DNA from: JACPUX01 sp964517465
Lineage (GTDB): Bacteria; Pseudomonadota; Gammaproteobacteria; Burkholderiales; Casimicrobiaceae
DNA length: 64,000 nucleotides
Assembly (NCBI GenBank): GCA_964517465.1
Contig: CAZFEK010000015.1
Span: forward strand, 16,861-80,860
Direction: 5' to 3'
Shown: piece by piece, positions 42,856-50,142 of the stretch
Layout: each line of letters opens with the position of its first letter
How positions within the stretch are numbered: position 1 is the first letter of the stretch
The notes under the pieces: generated by a model
Database searches by the model: none
The model's input: the letters and a program-made list of their open reading frames with translations, nothing else
Told to the model about the DNA's origin: nothing
Position numbers and translations under genes: made by a program

Positions 42856-44245
42856 GCAGTTTCTCCAGCAGTCTGCTCACGCCGTTCCGGGCTTCCTCGG
42901 CGGTGAAAAAGACCTCGTCGAACTCGCCCAAACCCGCCGTTTCCGCAGCGTGATCAGCGACGATCGGCAGTCCTTGGGCTCGTGCTTCGACCAGTAGACT
43001 GTCGAACTGATGCGCTCGCTGTTCGGCACCCCAATAGACCAAAGCATCCAAGTCCTCGCCCCAGGCATCGCTCCAATCGCTCACCAAACTGATTAAGTGC
43101 TCCTCGTCGTTGGGTAGGTGTGGGCTGGGCAACGGTCGGGGGTAGAGCAGGCGTATGAAGATCTCCTGACTGCGCAGCCAAGCGAGCAGATCCCATCGGG
43201 GAAGATCATCTCGGCCGCCCAGTGGCATGAGAAACACGCCGATGCGCGGTTTGGCCGACGGCCTACGCGAAGTTCCGGCTCGTAGCGGCTTGGCAAGCAG
43301 ATGTGGATCGACGATGCCCTCCAAACCGAAATCGTCGAGGATCTCTTTGCTTCTTGCGACAAAGCGGAGCTTTCCCAGGGCCGCGAGAGGAAGTTGTCCG
43401 AGGAGCGCGCACAAGGGCTGCGGATCTCGCGCGTCGAAAAGCACGAAAATAGTCTCGAGGTGCTCGGCCGCCAAGGGCAGCCACTCCAGCATGGCCGGGT
43501 TGAGGCCGGCAATGGCGACGCAACCGTCGACGGGATAGGAACGCTCCCCAGCGTCGATCGCGCTGGCGGTCCGGGCAAACTGCGGCGCGGCGGGCGCAGT
43601 CCCATTGCACCACAACTTCGCACTCCGACCCGCCTTCTGCTGGTCGCCGAGCAGTCGAAGCCCCAAGTGATTCGAGGCGGCGTTGAGCACATCGCCTGGA
43701 ACGACGATGTGAAGCGCTCCTCCGGAAGCGAAGAACTCCTCCACCGGAGCATTCGCCTCGCGGCCTTGGCCGAATCGAGGCATGCTCCCGGAAAATACGC
43801 CGATGGCGTCTACCAGTTGAATCGTTCGCAGGGAATACATGCCCTCGCGGGCGCGCCAGCGCTGGTACAAAACGCCCAAGTTGTCCTTTGCCTGCGCAGT
43901 CGGCGCAAGACGAAGCGACGCCTGTATCAGTTCCTCGGCGCGGGCAAAATCGCCCATTTCCATTTCGATCACACCGAGCATGTGCAGCGCGTCGAAGGTA
44001 TCGGGCGCTTGACTCAGTACTTCGGTATAGAGCTCGCGCGCGCGGTCGAGATTGCGCGAACGCTGCTCCCGCAATGCGGCTTCCATCCTTGCCCAAAGAC
44101 TGGAGCGAACTTCCGGCGCAAGCGTGTCCCACCCCGGATAAGCCGGCATCCAATCACCCGCAGGGTTCGCCAAGGCGCCGCAACACTGCTTGAACTTCTT
44201 TCCGCTGCCGCATGGGCAGGCGGCGTTTCTGGTGACGGACAGCAC
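42848..44245 (-). CDS. SEC-C motif and TPR protein with C-terminal glycosyltransferase-like region
   Basis: The 465-residue product opens with a zinc-binding SEC-C motif (CPCGSGKKFKQCCG, residues 10-23), then a tetratricopeptide region (about 55-135: NLDRARELYTEVLSQAPDTFDALHMLGVIEMEMGDFARAEEL, in parts), followed by a long C-terminal domain. The latter has PKIGVFLMPLG-type, WDLLAWLRSQEI and SLLVEARAQGLPIVAD segments that look like a glycosyltransferase of the B fold, but no family can be named with certainty. It sits between the methyltransferase and the RgpF-like gene, in one direction, six bases after the methyltransferase. Confidence 0.72.
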   Translation of the reverse strand: MLSVTRNAACPCGSGKKFKQCCGALANPAGDWMPAYPGWDTLAPEVRSSLWARMEAALREQRSRNLDRARELYTEVLSQAPDTFDALHMLGVIEMEMGDFARAEELIQASLRLAPTAQAKDNLGVLYQRWRAREGMYSLRTIQLVDAIGVFSGSMPRFGQGREANAPVEEFFASGGALHIVVPGDVLNAASNHLGLRLLGDQQKAGRSAKLWCNGTAPAAPQFARTASAIDAGERSYPVDGCVAIAGLNPAMLEWLPLAAEHLETIFVLFDARDPQPLCALLGQLPLAALGKLRFVARSKEILDDFGLEGIVDPHLLAKPLRAGTSRRPSAKPRIGVFLMPLGGRDDLPRWDLLAWLRSQEIFIRLLYPRPLPSPHLPNDEEHLISLVSDWSDAWGEDLDALVYWGAEQRAHQFDSLLVEARAQGLPIVADHAAETAGLGEFDEVFFTAEEARNGVSRLLEKLRG

Positions 44246-44251
44246 GCTGCG

Positions 44252-44926
44252 CTACTCGTCCAGCGATAGGAAAGAGAGCTTTCCGGTCATGCGCGCAAAA
44301 GGCGGCGTCTTGAGCCGCTTCTCGATGGCCACGACGCTGTCGTAGAAGGAAATCGAATGCGCCGCTTTGGCCACCTCGGATGGGTCCTTACCCTCCCATT
44401 CGCGCACATGCCAGGCGTTCAGATCGTCGACCAGGCACTTGCAGAATTCGATGAACGATCCTTCCTCGCGCAGTCCGCCGCCGTATTCGGCCCAATAGCT
44501 GGTGTGCGCATCCTCGATCAGGTATACGCCATCATGGGCGACGGCGCCGAACATTTCTTCAAAGCTGACTCGCTGTTGCTCGACGGTATGCCCACCGTCA
44601 TCGAGCAAAATATCGATTCGGGGGTAACTGGCACGCAACTGCCGCAAAAAAGTGCGATCGGATTGGTCGCCGATTTCGATCGTGACCTGTTCATCGGCGA
44701 AACGTTTGGCGCGCGGATTGATGTCGACACCGATGATTTTGGCGCCCGGGCCGAAATACTCCTTCCACATGCCCAGCGATCCGCCGTGGTACACGCCGAT
44801 TTCGAGCATCACCGGCGCTTTGTTCTGAAAGCGTGCGAAATGCCGGTCATAGATGTCGAAGTAATGCATCCACTTGTTCATCAGCGGACCTCGATTCGCG
44901 AGGAAGTACTGCTCAAGGGAATTCAT
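44252..44926 (-). CDS. Class I SAM-dependent methyltransferase (CmcI-like)
   Basis: The 224-residue product has a Rossmann SAM-binding motif LEIGVYHGGSLGMWKEYFGPGAKIIGVDINP (in parts) and an acidic DILLDDGGHTVEQQ motif, followed by GVYLIEDAHTSYW. This is the CmcI/cephalosporin-hydroxylase-like methyltransferase group often found in glycan and O-antigen loci. I use the ATG at 44926; a GTG at 44929 is next to it. It starts the islet of three genes on the minus strand. Confidence 0.85.
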   Translation of the reverse strand: MNSLEQYFLANRGPLMNKWMHYFDIYDRHFARFQNKAPVMLEIGVYHGGSLGMWKEYFGPGAKIIGVDINPRAKRFADEQVTIEIGDQSDRTFLRQLRASYPRIDILLDDGGHTVEQQRVSFEEMFGAVAHDGVYLIEDAHTSYWAEYGGGLREEGSFIEFCKCLVDDLNAWHVREWEGKDPSEVAKAAHSISFYDSVVAIEKRLKTPPFARMTGKLSFLSLDE

Positions 44927-45700
44927 CACACCTATCTTGTGTGCGGAGAAATACCTGCGTGCGACAACGACCTAGGTAACATGATGCCATACCCATGCCG
45001 TGAATGGCCAGAGCCCAGCGCGTCGCGGGCGGCGTGAGGCTGCGCTGGAGTCCGGCGAGTCCCAGTCCTTCTGAAAACCCGGGCTGACCGCGCCAAACAT
45101 ACCTTCGTGGGTGCCTAAGGGAAACTCGTGAGCCTGACCAGGCAGAACCAGAAAAGATCGCTTGGCAGCACCGGAGCGACCGCAGGCGGCGAACGAGCCC
45201 GTTTCCCAACAAGGGGAGAAGCCCCGTATTTCCCCCGCCAGGAACAAGAGGCGAGCCCCTTGGTAAATCCTCCAGGATCATCGGTTCGACCCATGTCTGC
45301 CCGTGAAATGCGAAGACTTGGGCCCTTGGTAACTAAAGTGGAACTCACCGGGGTTCAACACGCCTCAAGCCAGCGTCGCATGAGCGGCATAACCGAGTTG
45401 CTGCAGCCTGCGGATCAGGCGAGTAGCGGTATTCCGGGCGTCAACCCGACGGAAATGGGCGGTGCCCAGACGCGCCCGCGCCAACTGCTGGCCGGCGCCG
45501 TGATGGCACTGCCGGTGCTGGCGATGGCGGGCGTTTGGGGGTTGGTGTTCGTGGGGTGGTAGCGGCAGCGCAAGAAACGCCGGGCGCGGCAACAAGACGC
45601 TTGGGTTTTGATGTAGATTCAACGCGTACCAGAAACCGTGAAGCGCCCTCTCGCTAGGGGGTGACTCACCGCGTTGCCGACCCCACTTCCGGAGCTTGCC
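44927..45700. other. 774-base stretch without a clear gene
   Basis: Between the methyltransferase start and the hydrolase-like gene no open frame has convincing family character or a ribosome-binding site. A 144-codon frame from the GTG at 45128 ends at 45562; its first hundred codons look random, but its last 27 resemble the FtrD C-terminus. A short direct repeat CCCTTGGTAA occurs at about 45257 and 45324. The stretch looks like decayed sequence. Confidence 0.6.
45478..45562 (+). pseudogene. Remnant of a second FtrD-like polyferredoxin C-terminus
   Basis: The last 27 codons of this frame read RQLLAGAVMALPVLAM and then AGVWGLVFVGW before the stop. Aligned to the end of the polyferredoxin at 40.9-41.0 kb (RQMLASALMVLPVAVM, SATWGMVFWVW), 15 of 27 residues are identical and the stop is in the same place. 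No cysteine clusters precede it, so only the tail of an old paralogue survives. Confidence 0.6.
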
Positions 45701-46207
45701 ATGAACGTCATTGCCTTGCCGGGCCGGAGAAAGGAGACCGAGCCCTGGCTGCGTGATCTGCTGCTCGCGGCAGGTCTTCCCGACACCGGCGTTGTTCGCT
45801 ACCGCCATTGGGACTCGGACGCTGAGGCCAGTGTATCCTTCGAGGCGGACAGGCTTTGCAACCAAACGCCGCAGCTCGTCGTTGCCAAGTCGCTGGGAAC
45901 GGTCATCGCGGCGACCGCTTTCGCCGGTCAGGGCTTTCGTCCCGACGCGGCAGTCCTGATTGGCACGCCTTTCCAGGCCGTGGCGGCAGAAGACCTTCGC
46001 CTTCTCCAGGACTTTGCTCGTGGCGTGGAGACCTTGTTCATTCAACAAATCGAAGATCCGGGCGGCGCAGCCACTGAACTGCCAACCGCGCTCTGTTTGA
46101 GTCGCGGACAGCTTGCTGCCGTGCCGGGCAATGACCATCTCTACTTGGATATACCCGCTCTCGTCGAGGTGCTGCGGCCTTGGGTAGGACGACACCTCGC
46201 GGATTAG
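45701..46207 (+). CDS. Small alpha/beta-hydrolase-like protein
   Basis: The 168-residue product starts at the ATG at 45701 after GGAG at good spacing. It has MNVIALPGRRKETEPWLRDLL at the start, then VAKSLGTVIAATAFAG, which looks like a nucleophile-elbow strand-turn-helix (S in KSLGT), IGTPFQAV and a late GNDHLYLDIPALVEVL with a possible catalytic His. Length and order fit a short RBBP9/YdeN-like hydrolase fold. Function unknown. It is flanked by gene-poor stretches on both sides. Confidence 0.6.
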   Translation: MNVIALPGRRKETEPWLRDLLLAAGLPDTGVVRYRHWDSDAEASVSFEADRLCNQTPQLVVAKSLGTVIAATAFAGQGFRPDAAVLIGTPFQAVAAEDLRLLQDFARGVETLFIQQIEDPGGAATELPTALCLSRGQLAAVPGNDHLYLDIPALVEVLRPWVGRHLAD

Positions 46208-46567
46208 GGCGCGGCGGTCGGATCAGCTTCCTTCGCGCAAAGCGCGTAGCGCGCCGAGCGGGGCGTCGGCGCGCGAGCTTCGCCCCTTCGGCATTCGGCC
46301 GAATCCGCCAGAACGCCGGGTGTATAATTCCGGCCCATCGGAGTCTGGTGTGGCCTTAGGGCTCGCGCCACCTTGACCCGGCTCCCCCTCGATGGGGGAA
46401 GGCGGAGATAGGGGTGGTGCGTAACGGAGGCCATGCGGCCACGCCCTCGCCATCGCAGGGGCACGGAGCACCAGGCATACCGACACGCCGCTTTCTGGCC
46501 ACAGAAGACCCCCGAAGAACCCTGGTTCTTTTTTACCCAGCCACCCGGCACGCCCGCCGCACCCGCC
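46208..46567 (+). other. Leader region of the hemerythrin gene with interspersed-repeat character
   Basis: This 360-base stretch holds no clear gene. A TATAAT at 46323-46328 could be the -10 of the hemerythrin gene, giving a leader of about 235 bases. The segment about 46375-46430 contains a 6-bp hairpin (TCCCCC-TCGAT-GGGGGA, 46384-46400) set in a GGGGTGG-rich frame that resembles dispersed intergenic repeats of proteobacteria. The frame open from 46433 is in phase with the hemerythrin gene but has no ribosome-binding site or family character. Confidence 0.45.
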
Positions 46568-47059
46568 ATGAACGATTCTGCCGAAACCCGCCCCCGCGCG
46601 ACCTCTCCGCGCAGCGCAACACCCATCGTCGGCTGGCAGGATGAATACAGCGTCGGCCTGCCGGAGGTCGACGAGCAACACAAGATGCTGTTCGAAATCA
46701 TCAACCGGCTCTGGAACGCCACGGTCACCAAGGCCTCGAGCGACGAGATGATGGCCATCGTCACCGAACTCGACCGGTACACTTTCACCCACTTCACGGC
46801 CGAGGAAACCTTCATGCGGGTGATCGAATACAGCGGCTTCGAAGCGCACCGCAAGGCGCATCAGGGGTTCATCGAACGCCTGCGTGCCGAACGCGCGAAT
46901 GTGCTCAACGGGGGGCATCTCAGCCTGGACCTCTTGCGTTTCCTGCGCGAGTGGCTGGTCAACCATATCCTCATCGAAGACAAACGCTACGCCGCTTCGC
47001 ACCTCAAAGACAGCCCGGGCTTCAGCCTGGGGAAATTCTTCAAGCGTTTCTGGAGTTAG
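46568..47059 (+). CDS. Bacteriohemerythrin
   Basis: The 163-residue product is a non-heme diiron O2-binding protein. After about 20 residues it shows the hemerythrin domain: VGLPEVDEQHKMLFEIINRL (His), HFTAEETFMRVIEYSGF (His and Glu), HRKAHQGFIERL (two His) and VNHILIEDKRYAASHL (His and Asp), giving the full set of iron ligands. It probably stores or senses O2 in the cytoplasm. The start is the ATG at 46568. The 3' end overlaps the convergent aminotransferase gene by four bases. Confidence 0.95.
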   Translation: MNDSAETRPRATSPRSATPIVGWQDEYSVGLPEVDEQHKMLFEIINRLWNATVTKASSDEMMAIVTELDRYTFTHFTAEETFMRVIEYSGFEAHRKAHQGFIERLRAERANVLNGGHLSLDLLRFLREWLVNHILIEDKRYAASHLKDSPGFSLGKFFKRFWS

Positions 47060-48249
47060 CGCATCGCGCGTATCACCCTCGCCAAACACGCCACGCCCTG
47101 CTCGATCCGCGCCGGCGGCACGGTGACGAAGGCCAGGCGCAACGTTTCGATCTTGGGCGCATGGGCGTAGAAGGGCGCGCCGGGTACGAAAGCGACGTTT
47201 TGTTCGACCGCCTTGGCAAGCACGGCGGTGGCATCCAGGCCTTGCGGCAGTTCCACCCAAAGGAACATGCCGCCTTGCGGCCGGTTCCAGGCAACCCCCT
47301 CGGGCATGTGGCGCGCGAGGGCGTCGAGCATGGCCAGGCATTGGTCGCGATAAAGCGCGCGTATGCTGGGAATGTGTTGCTCGAGGAAGCCGTCTTTCAC
47401 CACTTCGTAAGCGGCTTGCTGGCTCAGGGTGGCGGTGTGCAAATCGGTGGCCTGCTTGGCCTGCACCAGCTTGGCGCGGATCGCCGCCGGGGCGATGATG
47501 AAACCCAAACGCAGGCCGGGTGCCAAGATCTTGGAGAAGGAACCCATGTACACCGTGCGCTCGGGTGCAAGCGTGCGAATGGCAGGAGGCACTTCGCCGG
47601 CGTAAGACAAGGCACCATAGGGATCGTCTTCAAGCAGCAAGAGATCGAGTTCGCGCGCTTTTGCCGCGAGCGCCTGGCGGCGCGCCAGGGGCAGCAGGCG
47701 CCCGGTGGGATTCTGAAAGTTCGGCAGGCAATAAAGAAACTTCGCACCGCGCAGGGATTCATCCATGCGCTCGGGCAAGAGGCCGTCGGCGTCGGATTCG
47801 AGCGCCACGAAGCGTGGTTCGAATAGCGAAAACGATTGCAGAGCGCCAAGGTAGGTCGGCGTTTCCACCAGCACGCGGTCACCCGGATCGACCAGCACTT
47901 TGGCCAGAAGATCGAGCCCCTGCTGCGAACCTGAAACGATCAGCACATCATCGGCCACGACCGGCGCCTCGGGGCGCGAGAAACGCCTGGCCACCCACTC
48001 GCGCAGCGGCGCATAACCTTCGGTGGCGCTGTATTGCAAGGCTTCGCGCCCACGTTCGGCGAGCACCTTGGCGAAGGCGACTTGCATCGCCTCGACCGGA
48101 AAAGTGGCGGGCGCGGGCAAGCCGCCGGCGAAAGAAATGACCTCGGCGCGTTCGGTGATCTTGAGGATTTCGCGGATCGCCGAGCTTTGCAGCGCGCGGG
48201 CGCGGGCGGAAAGAAATCGGTCGAAATCGGGGCGGTAGTGTCCTTGCAT
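47056..48249 (-). CDS. PLP-dependent aminotransferase (2-aminoadipate / ARO8 type)
   Basis: The 397-residue product (from the ATG at 48249; a GTG at 48261 is possible) is a fold-type I aminotransferase related to LysN, MocR-tail and KatII enzymes. It shows ISFAGGLPAPATFPVE, the substrate loop SATEGYAPLREWVARR, VSGSQQGLDLLAKVL, CLPNFQNPTGR, LLEDDPYGALSY and the PLP Lys in GSFSKILAPGLRLGF. No winged-helix domain precedes it, so it is an enzyme rather than a MocR regulator. The GST remnant lies upstream on the same strand. Confidence 0.92.
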   Translation of the reverse strand: MQGHYRPDFDRFLSARARALQSSAIREILKITERAEVISFAGGLPAPATFPVEAMQVAFAKVLAERGREALQYSATEGYAPLREWVARRFSRPEAPVVADDVLIVSGSQQGLDLLAKVLVDPGDRVLVETPTYLGALQSFSLFEPRFVALESDADGLLPERMDESLRGAKFLYCLPNFQNPTGRLLPLARRQALAAKARELDLLLLEDDPYGALSYAGEVPPAIRTLAPERTVYMGSFSKILAPGLRLGFIIAPAAIRAKLVQAKQATDLHTATLSQQAAYEVVKDGFLEQHIPSIRALYRDQCLAMLDALARHMPEGVAWNRPQGGMFLWVELPQGLDATAVLAKAVEQNVAFVPGAPFYAHAPKIETLRLAFVTVPPARIEQGVACLARVIRAMR

Positions 48250-48341
48250 GATGTCATCCACTTGTGGCGGTTACGGGCGATCGCGAGCCTCGTGAGCCCG
48301 CGAGGAAAAAGTGGAAGTATCGCCGCCCGCGACCCCTGCGG

Positions 48342-48983
48342 TCAAACCGCCGAGACCACGGGGTAGGTGCCTGCGCCAAACGGAGCGGCCCGAAATTCAG
48401 GCAGCGCTTCGGCCTCGGCGCTCAGCGCTTCCAGGCAAGGGAAACGGCCCTGCGCCATAAAGTCGGCGGTCTTTTGCCGGGCGAAATGGAAGGCCACCGC
48501 GCTGGTGATCGCCGCCTGGCTGATGGCGCCGCGCGTAAAGCCGATCGGTGCGCGCTCCAGTTCCAGTTCGAGTTCGGAAAACCCCGCGAGCATTTGCCCC
48601 GACACGCGCGCAAGCCAGGCTTCGTGTTGCTTTTCGGCGGGGCGAAGCTCGCGCTCGTAAACGATTTGCACGCTCTTCTCGCAAGCCGCCAGCGCGAGGC
48701 CCAGCAAACGCAAGTCGCGAGCGAGCGCTTCGAGTGCAAGGGGCATGAGGCTGCGTGGCCGCGCCAGCGCTTAGGCGTATTCCAGGATGAGGGAAGAGTC
48801 CATGAGCACCGTGCCATCGTCGCAAACCAGAGTGGGCGCTTTCACCACGGGATTGATGCGCCGAAAGGCATCGAAGCCGCGAAATACCGAAAGCGACTGA
48901 TGCTCGAAAGCGAGGTCGAGCAATTGCAGCGAAATCGCTACGCGGCGCACATAGGGGGAATCGAGCATGCCGATGAGTTTCAT
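48342..48983 (-). pseudogene. Glutathione S-transferase gene interrupted by one in-frame TAA
   Basis: The gene starts at the ATG at 48983 after GGAGGC and encodes the thioredoxin-like GST N-domain (MKLIGMLDSPYVRRVAISL ... NPVVKAPTLVCDDGTVLMDSSLIL), then EYA and a TAA at 48771-48773. Without a frame change it continues through ALARPRSLMPLALEALARDLRLLG and the helical C-domain to the stop at 48342, 213 codons in all. In relatives the position after EY is a residue such as Glu; GAA to TAA is a single change. It is either a recent pseudogene or a sequencing error, and a second start at ATG 48746 would yield only the C-domain. Confidence 0.85.
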
Positions 48984-49023
48984 GGGGCCTCCGATCGCAT
49001 CAGGTTTTCGGGCGCAGGGTATT

Positions 49024-50007
49024 TCAAGCCGCGCCGCGGCCCTTCTGGCTTTGAAAATAGACCACCTTGCGCGCCCGCATCACGTCTCCCAGGGGACGAT
49101 GGGTCGCCAGCGCCTGCCAGGGGTCGAAGACGGCGGCCGCGACGGTTTGGGCAAACTCAGGGTCGGCGCTCGCATCCTGCTGGGGCAGAATGAGCCTCGC
49201 CACCGTGACATAGGGCGTGGGCCAATCGACGCTGGCATCCTCGATCGGCGTCGTCGCTTCGCTCACGAAGGGCTGCACTTGCAATTCCCAGACCAGGTCC
49301 TGGGCGGCGAGGCGGCCGGCGAATTCCTCGCCCCAGCGCTCAGGCGCGCTGCGCAAAGCCGGACCGTTGGATGGCAGCGGCACCAGGCGCAGCCGCAGGG
49401 CATAGGGGCCGCTGGCGATAGGCGCGGCGCTGTAGAAGGGATTGGCGGCGAATCCACCAAACGGGCGGCTGACCGTCTTGAGCATCTGGCCCATGCGTGC
49501 GAGCCCGCCGAAAAAACCGTAGCGCTTGACCAGATACTTCACCAGGGCCGCACTCCCGCCGGAGGCCGCCACCACGAAATCGACGAACTCGTCGCTCTTG
49601 GGAAAGGCGAATTTCTCCTGGTTGATGAGGGTGAAATCCTGGCTCACCGCCGGCCCATTGCCTAATGCCGATTCACCTTCGACGCCGAACACGCGCAAGG
49701 CGAAACCGCGGATGTCGGGCTGGCGGTCCGACGCGATATCCATGCCGCCATTGGACAGCCTGACCCAGACTTCGTGGGTTCCGGGTGCCGCGAACAAGCC
49801 CTGGGCGGCGAACTCGGGCAGGCCGCTCAGGACTTCCAGGTGCCCCCTGGCGGCGAAGAGCTGCTTGCGGTGCAAGGCGCGTCCGGCACCGTATTTGGCG
49901 GACTTCTTGGCCTGGATGAGCGCAAACTTCTCGGCGTATGCCGCGAAGCGTTGTTCCTCGTCGGCGGGAATCTGTTCCTGCCAGGCGGTGCTGGGGGCTT
50001 GCGACAT
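49024..50007 (-). CDS. Catalase-family heme protein (short, SrpA-like)
   Basis: The 327-residue product is a minimal catalase-family protein, much shorter than classical catalases. It retains the distal His in RALHRKQLFAARGHLEVL, the heme-pocket VRLSNGGMDIASDRQPDIRGFALRVFG (in parts), the Asn region AVSQDFTLINQEKF, and a C-terminal PLGDVMRARKVVYFQ, in which R-x-x-x-Y (RKVVY) fits the proximal Tyr ligand of this group. It may be a peroxidase or organic hydroperoxide enzyme. A hairpin with a T-run lies just upstream and probably ends the preceding gene. Confidence 0.88.
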   Translation of the reverse strand: MSQAPSTAWQEQIPADEEQRFAAYAEKFALIQAKKSAKYGAGRALHRKQLFAARGHLEVLSGLPEFAAQGLFAAPGTHEVWVRLSNGGMDIASDRQPDIRGFALRVFGVEGESALGNGPAVSQDFTLINQEKFAFPKSDEFVDFVVAASGGSAALVKYLVKRYGFFGGLARMGQMLKTVSRPFGGFAANPFYSAAPIASGPYALRLRLVPLPSNGPALRSAPERWGEEFAGRLAAQDLVWELQVQPFVSEATTPIEDASVDWPTPYVTVARLILPQQDASADPEFAQTVAAAVFDPWQALATHRPLGDVMRARKVVYFQSQKGRGAA

Positions 50008-50022
50008 GGAAGCACTTTCAGG

Positions 50023-50046
50023 AAAAAGCTCGCGCCTTCCGGCGCC
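50023..50046 (-). terminator. Solitary REP-like hairpin used as a terminator
   Basis: On the minus strand a GCGCC-GGAA-GGCGC hairpin (plus 50032-50045) is followed by GAGC and five T. The same core, with GAGCTTTTTT, recurs in every A unit of the 60 kb array. Here it sits between the end of the IPTL-CTERM gene and the catalase gene, where it would end the former transcript. Confidence 0.55.
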
Positions 50047-50142
50047 TGCAAAGGCGGCGGAGTAGTTCGATGCAGGGCTCCGTCAGCGCAACGGGGAAAC
50101 GCCATCGCTTCCCCGGTTTCCGATTCTGAGCGCCGGGTGCGC

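Noticed and set aside
45128..45562. 144-codon frame with a GTG start near an AAGGG
   Set aside because: Only the last 27 codons have meaning (FtrD tail); the rest looks random, so I list a remnant rather than a gene.
41236..46207. A prophage or transposon in the glycan islet
   Set aside because: No integrase, transposase or terminal inverted repeats were found; the two FtrD-like ends are too diverged to be fresh insertion repeats.
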